Positions 9,267 through 19,335 of a DNA stretch of 64,000 nucleotides are shown in pieces; position 1 is the first letter of the stretch, and every line of letters starts with the position of its first letter. The notes under the pieces were generated by a model. That model did not search any database. It saw only the letters and a program-made list of their open reading frames with translations, and had not been told where the DNA came from. The stretch is from NCBI GenBank assembly GCA_947503765.1, contig CANNFA010000008.1:62001-126000 (forward strand). The letters are read 5' to 3'. This stretch comes from an uncultured Paracoccaceae bacterium. GTDB taxonomy: Bacteria; Pseudomonadota; Alphaproteobacteria; Rhodobacterales; Rhodobacteraceae. The translations under genes and the position numbers were made by a program.

Positions 9267-9782
9267 ATGACCTTCATCCGGCCCGAACTGCGCCGCCGGA
9301 TATGGCGCTGGCGCGAGGTGCTGATCGGCCTGTTCGTGGCCGGGTGCGGCATGTTCTGGACGGTCAGCCAGACCGGCATCCTGGCCGCCATCGGCCTTGC
9401 GTTGACGATTGTCGGCGCGCTCGTGGTCTTTGCCGGGTTCCAGCGCACGCGCTTCCGGGTCGGTGCGGGCGGGCCGGGCGTGGTGCAGGTGACCGAACGG
9501 CAGGTGACCTATTACGGCCCGTTCGACGGCGGCGCGCTGTCGATCGATGCGCTGGTCCGGGTCGATCTCGACCCCGGGGCGCAGCCCTTTCCGGCCTGGA
9601 TCCTGACCGAGGCGGGCGGAACCGTGCTTGCGATTCCGACCCATGCGGAAAACGCAGAGGCGCTGTTCGACGTGTTCGCCGCGCTCGACGGCATCCAGAC
9701 CGAGAGCATGCTGACCAAGTTGCGCGGCAACCCGCGCGAGCGTGTGCGCATCTGGGACAGCGGGCCGCGCCGGCTCCATTGA
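9267..9782 (+). CDS. Conserved hypothetical membrane protein
   Basis: Two N-terminal TM helices; located between rsmE and gshA. Confidence 0.65.
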   Translation: MTFIRPELRRRIWRWREVLIGLFVAGCGMFWTVSQTGILAAIGLALTIVGALVVFAGFQRTRFRVGAGGPGVVQVTERQVTYYGPFDGGALSIDALVRVDLDPGAQPFPAWILTEAGGTVLAIPTHAENAEALFDVFAALDGIQTESMLTKLRGNPRERVRIWDSGPRRLH

Positions 9783-9842
9783 CTTTGCAGTGAAAACCTC
9801 TCAGGTCTGCCCGCTCATCGCGCTGGCAAGGGAACGCTTCGC

Positions 9843-11213
9843 ATGTCCATACCGCAGGCGGGCGGCGGCCCCATCGAACACCATGAGCAACTGGCCGAGT
9901 ATCTGGCCGACGGGTGCAAGCCCCCGGAAGACTGGCGCATCGGCACCGAGCACGAGAAATTCGGCTATTGCCGCGACACCCATCTGCCGCTGTCCTATGA
10001 CGGGCCGCGCTCGATCAAGGCGATGCTGGAAGGCTTGCAGGCGCGGTTCGGCTGGCAGCCGGTGCTGGAAGCCGGCAACATCATCGGGCTGGAAAAGAAC
10101 GGTGCCAACGTGTCGCTGGAGCCGGGCGGCCAGCTTGAATTGTCCGGCGCCCCGCTGGAGACGATCCACCAGACCTGCGACGAGGTGAACGAGCACCTGC
10201 GCGAGGTCAAGGAAGTGGCCGACGGCATCGGCGCCGGCTTCATCGGTCTGGGGGCGGCGCCCGAATGGACGCATGAGCAGATGTCGATGATGCCCAAGGG
10301 GCGTTACGCGCTGATGACCGGGTACATGGACAGGGTCGGCACCCACGGCAAGCAGATGATGTACCGCACCTGCACCGTGCAGGTGAACCTCGACTTCGGG
10401 TCCGAGGCCGACATGGTGCAGAAACTGCGCGTGGCGCTGGCGCTGCAACCCGTGGCGACCGCGCTCTTCGCCAATTCGCCGTTCTTCGAGGGCAAGCCGA
10501 ACGGCCACAAGTCCTGGCGCAGCCGGATCTGGCGCGATCTCGATCCCGACCGCACCGGGATGCTGCCCTTCGTGTTCGAGGACGGCATGGGGTTCGAGCG
10601 CTACGCCGATTACGCGCTCGATGTGCCGATGTACTTCGTCTACCGGGACGGCGAGTATCTGGATGCCCGCGGCCAGTCATTCCGCGATTTCCTGAAGGGC
10701 GAATTGCCGGCGCTGCCGGGCGAGATGCCGACATTGTCGGACTGGGCCGACCACCTGACGACGATCTTCCCCGAGGCGCGGATCAAGAAATTCATCGAGA
10801 TGCGCGGTGCCGATGGCGGGCCTTGGCGGCGGCTTTGCGCGCTTCCGGCGCTGTGGGTCGGGCTGACCTACGACCAGACCGCGCTGGATGCCGCATGGGA
10901 TCTGGCCAAGGACTGGGATGCCGAAACCCGCGAGGAATGGCGCGTTGCCGCCTCTGTCTCGGCGCTGGATGCCGAAGTGGGCGGCCGCAAGATGCGCGAC
11001 CTCGCGTCGGAGGTGATCGACATCGCGCGCGGCGGGCTCAAGGCGCGGGCGCGGCCGGGGCTTGGCGGCATGGTGCAGGACGAACGGCACTTCCTGCATG
11101 CGCTGGAGGACAGCGTCGAAAACGGCGCGGTCCCCGCCGACGAGCTGCTGGCGCGCTATCACGGCGAGTGGAACGGCGATCTGTCGCGGATCTACGAGGA
11201 ATATTCGTACTGA
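9843..11213 (+). CDS. gshA: Glutamate-cysteine ligase
   Basis: WRIGTEHEKFGY, EPGGQLELSGAPLETIH, MYRTCTVQVNLDF typical of the plant/alphaproteobacterial GCS2-type enzyme. Confidence 0.93.
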   Translation: MSIPQAGGGPIEHHEQLAEYLADGCKPPEDWRIGTEHEKFGYCRDTHLPLSYDGPRSIKAMLEGLQARFGWQPVLEAGNIIGLEKNGANVSLEPGGQLELSGAPLETIHQTCDEVNEHLREVKEVADGIGAGFIGLGAAPEWTHEQMSMMPKGRYALMTGYMDRVGTHGKQMMYRTCTVQVNLDFGSEADMVQKLRVALALQPVATALFANSPFFEGKPNGHKSWRSRIWRDLDPDRTGMLPFVFEDGMGFERYADYALDVPMYFVYRDGEYLDARGQSFRDFLKGELPALPGEMPTLSDWADHLTTIFPEARIKKFIEMRGADGGPWRRLCALPALWVGLTYDQTALDAAWDLAKDWDAETREEWRVAASVSALDAEVGGRKMRDLASEVIDIARGGLKARARPGLGGMVQDERHFLHALEDSVENGAVPADELLARYHGEWNGDLSRIYEEYSY

Positions 11214-11268
11214 ATTCGGGACGGCGTGGGCGTCTGCATCCGTCGCTGTCCGCGCCCACGGCGCGCCG

Positions 11269-11853
11269 CTACTTCCCGCCGATCCGCGGCTCCGTCCCGG
11301 CGCGCAGCCGGGCGATGTTGGCCGCGTGCTTGAAGAAGACCAGCGCGCTCATCGCCGCGACCAGCACCGCGACATGCCAATGCAGCACCAGCAGCGCGAA
11401 GACGGGCGCGGCAAGCGCCGCCGTCAGCGCCGCCAGCGACGAGATGCGCAATGCCGCCGCCATGGCCAGCCACACCGCGCAGGCCATCAGCCCCATCGGC
11501 CAGTAGAGCGCCAGCAGCGTGCCCAGGTAGGTCGCCACCCCCTTGCCGCCGCGAAAGCCGGCAAAGCAGGACCACAGATGCCCGGCCATGGCGAACAGCG
11601 CCGCCGTGCCCGCGCCGTCCTCGCCCACCAGCCAGCGCGCGATCAGCACCGCCGCCGCGCCCTTGCCGGCATCGCCCAGCAAGGTCAGCAGCGCGGCCAG
11701 CCGGTTGCCGGTGCGCAGCACATTGGTCGCGCCGATATTGCCCGAGCCGACGCGCCGCAGATCGCCCAGCCCGAACAGCCGCGCCGTCAGCAGCCCGAAC
11801 GACACGGAGCCGAGCAGATAGGCGAGGATCGCGGTCAGGATCAAAGGCAGCAT
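11269..11853 (-). CDS. plsY: Glycerol-3-phosphate acyltransferase PlsY
   Basis: YLLGSVSFGLL, GSGNIGATNVLRTG, FAGFRGGKGVATYLG motifs. Confidence 0.93.
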   Translation of the reverse strand: MLPLILTAILAYLLGSVSFGLLTARLFGLGDLRRVGSGNIGATNVLRTGNRLAALLTLLGDAGKGAAAVLIARWLVGEDGAGTAALFAMAGHLWSCFAGFRGGKGVATYLGTLLALYWPMGLMACAVWLAMAAALRISSLAALTAALAAPVFALLVLHWHVAVLVAAMSALVFFKHAANIARLRAGTEPRIGGK

Positions 11854-11895
11854 GGGCGGTCGGCACCTTGTGCGGAGACGGGCGGCACCCGAGGC

Positions 11896-12555
11896 TTAGT
11901 CGACCTCGCCGATCAGTTCCAGCACGTAGGGGCCCAGCGCCTCGACGATCACGTCGACGCCTTTCGCGTTGGGATGGATGCCGTCCTGCTGCATGTATTC
12001 GGCCAGCGCCGTGTCCTGCGGCATGTCGCGCAGCGGCGCGAGGAAGTTCGGCCCGGCCAGCGCGCCGTATTCCGCCGCCAGTTCGGGAAAGATCGCGTCG
12101 AAGTCGCGCCGGTAATCCGGCCCGTAATTGCCGGGCGCGGCGATGCCGACCAGCAGCACCTTGACGCCCCGGTCCTTTGCCGCCGCAAGGATGCCCGACA
12201 GGTTCTCGCGCGTCACTGCCGGGTCGATGCCGCGCAGCGCGTCGTTCCCGCCAAGCGCCACGATCATCGCGTCCGCGCCTTCGTCCAGCGTCCATTCGAC
12301 GCGCGACAGCCCGCCCTGCGACGTGTCGCCCGACACGCCGGCATTCATCACCTCCGCCGCGACGCCCTGTTCGTCCAGCCAGGTGTTCAGCTTCGGCACG
12401 AAGCCCTCGCCCTCGGCGACGCCGTAGCCTGCGGTCAAGCTGTCACCCAGCGCGGCGATGGTCAGATCGGCATCCTCGTCGGCGGCGGCCAGCGGCAACG
12501 GTGCGGCAAGCAGCCCGAGCGCCGCGGCGGCAACGAGCTTGCGCAGCCCGCGCAT
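11896..12555 (-). CDS. tesA: Arylesterase / SGNH hydrolase (TesA-like)
   Basis: Signal peptide, GDSLTAGYG, GGNDALRG, DGIHPNAKG motifs; divergent from the ybbA-like gene. Confidence 0.9.
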   Translation of the reverse strand: MRGLRKLVAAAALGLLAAPLPLAAADEDADLTIAALGDSLTAGYGVAEGEGFVPKLNTWLDEQGVAAEVMNAGVSGDTSQGGLSRVEWTLDEGADAMIVALGGNDALRGIDPAVTRENLSGILAAAKDRGVKVLLVGIAAPGNYGPDYRRDFDAIFPELAAEYGALAGPNFLAPLRDMPQDTALAEYMQQDGIHPNAKGVDVIVEALGPYVLELIGEVD

Positions 12556-12595
12556 CGCCCCATATGGCTTGGAACGCCACCGAAGGACGCCGCCG

Positions 12596-13288
12596 ATGAC
12601 CGATCCCGCCATTTCCCTGAAGGACACCCGCCTGTCGCTGGCGGGCAATGCGGGGCCGGTGGACATTCTGCGCGGCGTCACGCTGGACGTGGCGCGGGGC
12701 GAAACGCTGGGGCTCGTGGGTCCGTCTGGCAGTGGCAAGTCGTCTCTCCTCATGCTGATGGGCGGTCTGGAGCGTGCCACCGGCGGCCGGATCGAGGTTC
12801 TGGGCCGCGATCTGACCGCGATGGGCGAGGACGCTCTCGCCCGGTTTCGTAGGGAACATATGGGTGTGGTCTTCCAATCCTTCCACCTGATTCCGACAAT
12901 GACCGCCCTCGAGAACGTGGCGACGCCGCTGGAACTCGCCGGTCACGCGGATGCGTTCGAGCGTGCCGGGGCAGAGCTTGACGCGGTCGGGCTGGGGCCG
13001 CGCGCGAGCCATTATCCGGCGCAATTGTCGGGCGGCGAGCAGCAGCGCGTGGCGCTTGCCCGCGCCTCCGCGCCGCGCCCCGACATCCTGCTGGCGGACG
13101 AGCCGACGGGCAATCTCGACGGGGTGACCGGCACCGCGATCATGGATCTGCTGTTCGGCCTGCGCGACCGGCACGGCGCGACGCTGGTTCTGGTCACGCA
13201 TGCGCCGGAACTCGCCGAACGCTGCGACCGGGTGGCCGAGCTGGTCGACGGCCGGCTGGCGCCGCCGGCACGGGCGGCGGCCGAATGA
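12596..13288 (+). CDS. ybbA: ABC transporter ATP-binding protein (YbbA/LolD type)
   Basis: Walker A GPSGSGKSS, signature LSGGEQQRVALARA, Walker B ILLADEPTGNLD. Confidence 0.9.
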   Translation: MTDPAISLKDTRLSLAGNAGPVDILRGVTLDVARGETLGLVGPSGSGKSSLLMLMGGLERATGGRIEVLGRDLTAMGEDALARFRREHMGVVFQSFHLIPTMTALENVATPLELAGHADAFERAGAELDAVGLGPRASHYPAQLSGGEQQRVALARASAPRPDILLADEPTGNLDGVTGTAIMDLLFGLRDRHGATLVLVTHAPELAERCDRVAELVDGRLAPPARAAAE

Positions 13289-15810
13289 GCCTGCGCAATG
13301 CTGCTCGCATCGCGCGCCGGGAATTGCGCGGCGGGCTGTCCGGCTTTCGCGTGTTCCTTGCCTGCCTCGCGCTGGGCGTGGCCGCCATCGCCGCCGTCGG
13401 CACGGTGCGCCAGTCGATCGAGCTGGGCCTTGCCCGCAACGCCGCCGCGATCCTGGGCGGCGATGCCGAGATCGAGCTGACCTACCGCTTCGCGTCGGAG
13501 GCCGAACGCGCCTGGATGGACAGCGTGGCCGAGGAGGTCTCCGAAACCGTCGATTTCCGGTCGATGGCGGTGGCCGAAGACGGCACGCGCGGGCTGACGC
13601 AGGTGCGCGGCGTCGATGCGGCCTATCCGCTTTACGGCAATGTGGCGCTGGACCCGCCGATGCCGCTGGCCGAGGCGTTCGCGGGGCAGGGCGGGATGCC
13701 GGGTGCGGTGATGGACCCGGTGCTGATCGCGCGGCTGGGGCTGGAGGTCGGCGATATCTTCCGGCTTGGCCTGAACGAATTCGTCCTGAGCGCCGCGATC
13801 CTGCGCAACCCGGACGATGCCGGCGGTGCCTTCAACCTTGGGCCGCGCACCTTGCTGCGGCGCGCCGATCTGGCCGGTGCGGGCCTGATCCAGCCCGGCA
13901 CCCTGTACGAGACCGAGTATCGCCTGCGCCTGCCGCCCGGCGCCGATCTTGCCGCGCTGGAAGCGGGCGCGAAGACCGCGCTGGAGGGGGCCGGCCACCG
14001 CTGGAACGACACCCGCAACGCCGCGCCGGGCACGTCGGAATTCGTGGACCGGCTGGGCAGTTTCCTGGTGCTGGTCGGGCTGGCGGGGCTGGCGGTCGGC
14101 GGGGTCGGCGTGTCGGCGGCGGTAAGGTCGTACCTTGACCGCAAGACGGCGGTGATCGCCACGCTCAAGACGCTGGGCGCCGAGACGCGGACGATCTTTG
14201 CCGCCTATGCGATGCAGATCGCGGTGCTGACCGGGCTGGGCGTGGCGCTGGGCCTGGTGCTGGGCGCGCTGCTGCCTCTGGCGGCACAGCCGGTCCTGGC
14301 GGCGCGGCTGCCGGTGCCGGCGGCGTTCGGGGTGCATCCCGGCCCGCTGGCCGAGGCGGCGCTTTACGGCGTGTTGGCGGCGGCGCTGTTCACGCTGTGG
14401 CCATTGGCGCGCAGCGAACAGGTGCGCGCCGCCGCGCTTTACCGCGAAGGCGCGCAGGGCGGCGCGCCGTTGCCGCGCTGGCCCTATGTCGCGGCGACGC
14501 TGGCGCTGCTGGCGGCGCTGGTCGGGGCGGCGGCATGGCTGTCGGGGCTGGCACGGCCGACGCTGTGGTCGGCGGCCGGGCTGCTGGCCGCGTTCGTGGC
14601 CCTGCTGGTCGTCGCCTGGGGCGTGCGGCACCTGGCCCGCCGCCTGGCACGGACGCCGCTTTTGCGCGGGCGCAGTGCGCTGCGCATGGCGCTGGGATCG
14701 GCCGGCGGGCCGGGCAGCGAGGCGGGATCGGTCGTGCTGTCGCTGGGGCTGGGGCTGACGGTGCTGGCCGCCGTGGGGCAGATCGACGCGAACCTGCGCG
14801 GCGCCATCGCCCGCGACCTGCCGGAGCGCGCGCCGGCCTATTTCGTCGTCGACATCCAGCCGGGCCAGCTGGATGCCTTCCGCGCCGCGGCCGAGGGCGA
14901 TGCGGCCGTCACGCAGGTGCGCACCGCGCCGATGCTGCGCGGCGTCATCACCCGGATCAACGGCCGCCCCGCATCCGAGGTGGCGGGCGATTACTGGGTC
15001 TTGCAGGGCGATCGGGGCATCACCTATTCCGCCGCGCCGCCGCCGGGCGCGGAGGTGACGGCGGGCGAGTGGTGGCCCGAGGATTACGACGGCCCGCCGC
15101 TGGTCAGCTTTGCCGCCGCGGAGGCCGCGGAGATGGGGCTTTCGCTGGGCGACACGCTGACGGTCAACGTGCTGGGCCGTGACATCACCGCCGAGATCAC
15201 CAGCTTCCGCCGGGTCGATTTCTCCAGCGCCGGGATGGGGTTCGTCCTGTCGATGAATCCCGGCGCACTGAGCGCCGCGCCGCACAGCCATATCGCCACG
15301 ATCTACGCCGAACCGGAGGCCGAGGCGCGGCTCTTGCGCGAGATCGGCGGCCGCTGGCCGAACATCACCATGATCAGCGTGCGGTCGGCCATCGCGCGGG
15401 TGTCCGAGATCCTGTCGGGGATCGCGGCCGCCACCACCTACGGCGCGATGGCGACACTGGTCACCGGGTTCATCGTGCTGATCGGCGCGGCAGCTGCGGG
15501 CGAGCGGGCGCGCACCTACGAGGCGGCGGTGCTCAAGACGCTGGGCGCGACGCGCGCCACGGTGCTGGCCAATTTCGCGCTGCGCAGCGCCGTGTTCGGG
15601 CTGGCCGCCGGGCTGGTCGCGATCCTTGCGGGCGGGCTGGCCGGCTGGGCGGTGACGACATTCGTGATGGACACCGATTTCGTGTTCGAGCCGGTTTCCG
15701 CCATCCTGATCGTCACGGGCGGGGTGCTGGTGACGCTGATGGCCGGACTGGCCTTTGCCTGGCGGCCGCTGGCGGCGCGCCCCGCGCAGGTGCTGCGGGC
15801 GCAGGAATAG
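13285..15810 (+). CDS. ybbP: ABC transporter permease (FtsX-like, YbbP type)
   Basis: Large FtsX-type permease with repeated TM blocks, ATGA overlap with the ATPase gene. Confidence 0.88.
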   Translation: MSLRNAARIARRELRGGLSGFRVFLACLALGVAAIAAVGTVRQSIELGLARNAAAILGGDAEIELTYRFASEAERAWMDSVAEEVSETVDFRSMAVAEDGTRGLTQVRGVDAAYPLYGNVALDPPMPLAEAFAGQGGMPGAVMDPVLIARLGLEVGDIFRLGLNEFVLSAAILRNPDDAGGAFNLGPRTLLRRADLAGAGLIQPGTLYETEYRLRLPPGADLAALEAGAKTALEGAGHRWNDTRNAAPGTSEFVDRLGSFLVLVGLAGLAVGGVGVSAAVRSYLDRKTAVIATLKTLGAETRTIFAAYAMQIAVLTGLGVALGLVLGALLPLAAQPVLAARLPVPAAFGVHPGPLAEAALYGVLAAALFTLWPLARSEQVRAAALYREGAQGGAPLPRWPYVAATLALLAALVGAAAWLSGLARPTLWSAAGLLAAFVALLVVAWGVRHLARRLARTPLLRGRSALRMALGSAGGPGSEAGSVVLSLGLGLTVLAAVGQIDANLRGAIARDLPERAPAYFVVDIQPGQLDAFRAAAEGDAAVTQVRTAPMLRGVITRINGRPASEVAGDYWVLQGDRGITYSAAPPPGAEVTAGEWWPEDYDGPPLVSFAAAEAAEMGLSLGDTLTVNVLGRDITAEITSFRRVDFSSAGMGFVLSMNPGALSAAPHSHIATIYAEPEAEARLLREIGGRWPNITMISVRSAIARVSEILSGIAAATTYGAMATLVTGFIVLIGAAAAGERARTYEAAVLKTLGATRATVLANFALRSAVFGLAAGLVAILAGGLAGWAVTTFVMDTDFVFEPVSAILIVTGGVLVTLMAGLAFAWRPLAARPAQVLRAQE

Positions 15811-15864
15811 GCCGCAATCCGGCGATGGGGGCAAGGCGAAGCACGGCCCGGCCGCTTGCGCGCC

Positions 15865-17316
15865 CTATCCGCCCGGCGCCGTCCGGGTGAAGTGCAGCAT
15901 TTCCTCCGTGCCATCCTCGGCCGGGGGCGTCGGGGTGCGGGTGAAGTTGCGCTCAAGGTACGTCATCACCTCGTCCGAGACGGGAAAGCGGCGCAGCATC
16001 ACCTGTTCGACGTCATAGTCTTCGGCCACCGCGATCAATTCGGCGGGCGTTATGTTGCCCGCGTCGCGCCGCTTGAGCGAATAGACGACGATTTCCGGCG
16101 GCACCGGCAGCCCGGCGCGGTAGGCGTCCATCGGCCGGTCGGTCAGCACCCAGCCGTCCGTGCCATGCGCGGCCACCAGCGCGGCGGCGGCGCGATCCTG
16201 CGGCTTGTCGCCGGTCGGAACCTGCAACAGCGCGCCCGCCGCGATCATCGCGGCAAGGATCCAGATCGCCTTGGGCGCCTCCGTGCTGGCCCAGCGCCAC
16301 AGCCCCGCCACCGCCGGCCCGCACAGCAGCGTCAGCGGCACCAGGAACAGCAGCGCGTGGTGATACCAGACCGGGTGATGGAAACACAGCGCAACCGCCC
16401 CCGTGACGAACCAGAGCGTCGCCACCCGCCCCGTCGGTGTCGGCCAGACCAGCGCGAAGCTGAGCAGCGCGGGCACGAGAAGCTGGGCGTTGCTGATCAA
16501 CTCGTCGAGCACCTCGGTCGCGGATCCCGCGATGCTGCCCTGCGCGCGCAGCGTGTCCCCCACATGCGGCGCGATGATCTGGCCCAGGATCGGCTCTCCG
16601 GCGATCAACGCGATGGCGGTGAAGGAGGCGGCGGCCGCCCCCGCGACCAGGGCGCCGCCGCGCCAGCCGCGCGCAAGAACCGCCGCAAGGATCAGCGCCG
16701 GCACCGCTGCCATGACGAAGAACTTGATCTGAAGCGCCGCGCCCGTCAGCAGCCCGGCCAGCACGACGCGGCCCCAGCCGGGCGTGCCGCGCCGCAGCAG
16801 CAACTCGGCCGCAAGCAGGGCCACTGCGATGGCCGGAAGCCCGATCATCACCGAGACCGACAGCTTGGAATAGGACGACGACGCCGCCAGCAGTCCGACG
16901 CACCACCAGCCCGCCGCACGCCCCCAATCCTGCCGCACCAGAACGTAGACCGACCGCAGGATCAGCATCGAGAAGGCAAGAATGATCAGCCGCGCCGCAA
17001 ATACCGAACTGCCCAGCAGCTTGTATTGCGCCGCGAGGATCCAGGTCAGCACCGGCGGCTGGTCGTTCCAGATGTCGCGGTAGGGGTGGAACCCGTTCGC
17101 CACCAGCAGCGACTTGCCGAGGTTGATGCCCTCGTCGGTGTCGAATTCGTAATGGGTCCACCATTGCGACAGCAGCGACAGGAGCAGCGCGAAGGCCAGC
17201 GCGGGCAGCCACGGCTCCAGCCATGCCGGGATGCGGCCGGGCGGAAAAGCGGGATCGGGCGTCGCGCCGTGGGCAGGGGTCATGCGGCGGCGATAGCCGA
17301 TGCTCCGCAGGATCAC
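15865..17316 (-). CDS. Polytopic membrane glycosyltransferase (GT39/ArnT-like)
   Basis: Multiple TM helices, DTDEGINLGKSLLVANGFHPYRDIWNDQPP motif of dolichyl-P-mannose-type GTs. Confidence 0.75.
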   Translation of the reverse strand: MILRSIGYRRRMTPAHGATPDPAFPPGRIPAWLEPWLPALAFALLLSLLSQWWTHYEFDTDEGINLGKSLLVANGFHPYRDIWNDQPPVLTWILAAQYKLLGSSVFAARLIILAFSMLILRSVYVLVRQDWGRAAGWWCVGLLAASSSYSKLSVSVMIGLPAIAVALLAAELLLRRGTPGWGRVVLAGLLTGAALQIKFFVMAAVPALILAAVLARGWRGGALVAGAAAASFTAIALIAGEPILGQIIAPHVGDTLRAQGSIAGSATEVLDELISNAQLLVPALLSFALVWPTPTGRVATLWFVTGAVALCFHHPVWYHHALLFLVPLTLLCGPAVAGLWRWASTEAPKAIWILAAMIAAGALLQVPTGDKPQDRAAAALVAAHGTDGWVLTDRPMDAYRAGLPVPPEIVVYSLKRRDAGNITPAELIAVAEDYDVEQVMLRRFPVSDEVMTYLERNFTRTPTPPAEDGTEEMLHFTRTAPGG

Positions 17317-17460
17317 AACAGGTCGCGCCGCGGGCCTGCGGTGACGCCAGAGGATATCGCGTTCAGTTTAATTCAGCCGCCGGGGCCAACGCGCCCTTCT
17401 TCGAAAACGCTGCCTCGCCCCGGCCGCTGACGACTTGAATCCGAATGACCGCGACGCGCT

Positions 17461-18120
17461 TCAAACCCTGCTCATGGCACCGCCGAAACGCGGATGTTCG
17501 TGCGCGCCCGCAGCGGCGCGGCTGTCCAGCAGGTCCAGCACATCGTCAAGCGCCTCTGCCGCGCGATCCCAGCGCCGCTCCTGCGGGCCGCCAAGCTGCC
17601 GGTCCATCGCCATCGTCGCCGCGCCGTGCAGCGTGAACCAGACCGTCCGCGCCAGCGCATCGGACGCCGGTGCAGCGGCAGCCCTGTCCGGCAGTGCCGC
17701 ATCGAGGTTCCGGGCGATCGGGCGGATCGCGATGTCGAACAGGTCGATCCCGGAGCCGCCGGTGTCGTGGTCCGGCGCGAAGATCAGCCGGTAGATCGCC
17801 GGGCTTTCCCGTGCAAGCCCGAGGATCCGCCTGCCGCCATCGCGGATGCGCTGCATGGGCGGGGTGCCGGGTGCCTCCGTATCGGTTGCGATCAGGATCC
17901 GGCCATCGGCGGAAAGATCGTGGACGGCCTGCATGCGCGCCTGCTCAAGCAGATCGCCCTTGCTGCGGAAATGGGCATAGAGCGCGGGCGCGCTGCACCC
18001 GATCCGCCGCGCCAGGACCGACAGCGACAGGCTTCCGGGGGTGCCGCGCAACAGCGCAAGGGACTCGGAAATCGCACGTCCCTTGATATCGATGGCGTCT
18101 TCTTTCTTCGGCCGGGCCAT
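17461..18120 (-). CDS. TetR/AcrR family transcriptional regulator
   Basis: N-terminal HTH LSLSVLARRIGCSAPALYAHFRSKGDLLEQA; divergent from the sugar cluster. Confidence 0.87.
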   Translation of the reverse strand: MARPKKEDAIDIKGRAISESLALLRGTPGSLSLSVLARRIGCSAPALYAHFRSKGDLLEQARMQAVHDLSADGRILIATDTEAPGTPPMQRIRDGGRRILGLARESPAIYRLIFAPDHDTGGSGIDLFDIAIRPIARNLDAALPDRAAAAPASDALARTVWFTLHGAATMAMDRQLGGPQERRWDRAAEALDDVLDLLDSRAAAGAHEHPRFGGAMSRV

Positions 18121-18196
18121 GAAGAAATCCGGTGTTTTTCGCGGGCCGCCATGCCCCGAGGCGCCGAATGCGCGCGGGGCGGCGTCGCCCATACCG

Positions 18197-18209
18197 CCAT
18201 AACCTATGG
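18197..18209. promoter_or_regulatory. Candidate operator palindrome CCATAACCTATGG in the TetR divergent promoter region
   Basis: Perfect 5-bp arms (CCATA/TATGG) with 3-nt spacer between divergent tetR and isomerase genes. Confidence 0.35.
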
Positions 18210-18357
18210 TTCCGCGGCATCTTTGAAACCCGTCGAACGCAATATGTGATCGGACCGGCAGGAATTCTCCGACGCGGCCGGGGGTGCGGGGCCGATGGAC
18301 GCGCGCGGCCGGACATGGTTTATCGGTACGCGCGAGATCACGGCAGGAAGGAACGCC

Positions 18358-19335
18358 ATGACCGGCACGCTGCACAACCGTCCGCGCTATGCCGCGCGGC
18401 TGAATGCGTTCAAGCGCAAGGGCGGCGGCATCGCCGACATGATCGCGGCCGCCGGCCGGGTCGGCGGGCTGGATGCGGCCGATCTGAACTATCCCGACCA
18501 TTTCGACGGCCAGACAGCGGCCGGCCTGTCGCGGATGCTGGCCGATCAGGGCATGGCGGCGAACGGGCTGGCGATGCGCTATTACACTGAGGCCGAATTC
18601 GCCATCGGCGCCTTCACCAATCCCGACCCGGCCATCCGCCGCGCCGCCATCGACCTGACGAAACGCGGCATCGACGCGGCGGCGGAGATGGGCGCGCCGC
18701 TGATGACGCTGTGGATGGGGCAGGACGGGTTCGACTATGCGTTCCAGCTTGATTACGCCGCCGCCTGGGATGCCACCATCGCCGCCCTGCAGGAGGTCGC
18801 GGATCATAACCCCGCTGTCGCCATATCCATCGAGTACAAGCCGAACGAGCCGCGCGCCTTCGCGCTGATGCCCGATATCGGCACGACGCTGCTGGGCGTG
18901 ACGGAGGCAGATCGTCCCAACCTGGGCGTGACGCTGGATTTCGCGCATGTGCTTTATGCCGACGAGATGCCGGCCCATTCCGCGCGGCTGGTCGACCGGC
19001 ATTCGCGGCTGCTGGGGGTGCATCTGAACGACGGCTACGGCAAGCGCGATGACGGGCTGATGGTGGGAACGGTGCATCCCGTGCAGACGGTGGAGCTGTT
19101 CGTGGAACTGTCGCGCATCGGCTATGATGGCGTGATCTATTTCGACACCTTCCCCGATCAGTCCGGCCTGTCGCCGGTGGAAGAGGCGCGCACCAATATC
19201 GAGATCGCGGAACGCCTGCGCGCGCTGGCCGGGCCGCTGGCGCGGGATGGGGCGCTGGCGGCGGCGATTGCCCGGCAGGACGCGGCGGAAAGCCAGCGGA
19301 TCGTGGCCCGCGCGCTCTATGGCGGCGCGGCATGA
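18358..19335 (+). CDS. Sugar phosphate isomerase/epimerase family (xylose-isomerase-like TIM barrel)
   Basis: TIM-barrel isomerase features ISIEYKPNEPRAF, VTLDFAHVLY, VHLNDGYGKRDDGLMVGTVHP. Confidence 0.8.
   Translation: MTGTLHNRPRYAARLNAFKRKGGGIADMIAAAGRVGGLDAADLNYPDHFDGQTAAGLSRMLADQGMAANGLAMRYYTEAEFAIGAFTNPDPAIRRAAIDLTKRGIDAAAEMGAPLMTLWMGQDGFDYAFQLDYAAAWDATIAALQEVADHNPAVAISIEYKPNEPRAFALMPDIGTTLLGVTEADRPNLGVTLDFAHVLYADEMPAHSARLVDRHSRLLGVHLNDGYGKRDDGLMVGTVHPVQTVELFVELSRIGYDGVIYFDTFPDQSGLSPVEEARTNIEIAERLRALAGPLARDGALAAAIARQDAAESQRIVARALYGGAA

Noticed and set aside
9267-9782. Membrane-toxin candidate next to gshA
   Set aside because: No antitoxin-like partner and size/topology fit an ordinary conserved membrane protein.
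13012-15834. 940-aa antisense ORF on the minus strand
   Set aside because: Exactly opposite the ybbP-like permease; low-complexity R/Q/H/G-rich composition typical of antisense frames in GC-rich genes; no domain recognised.
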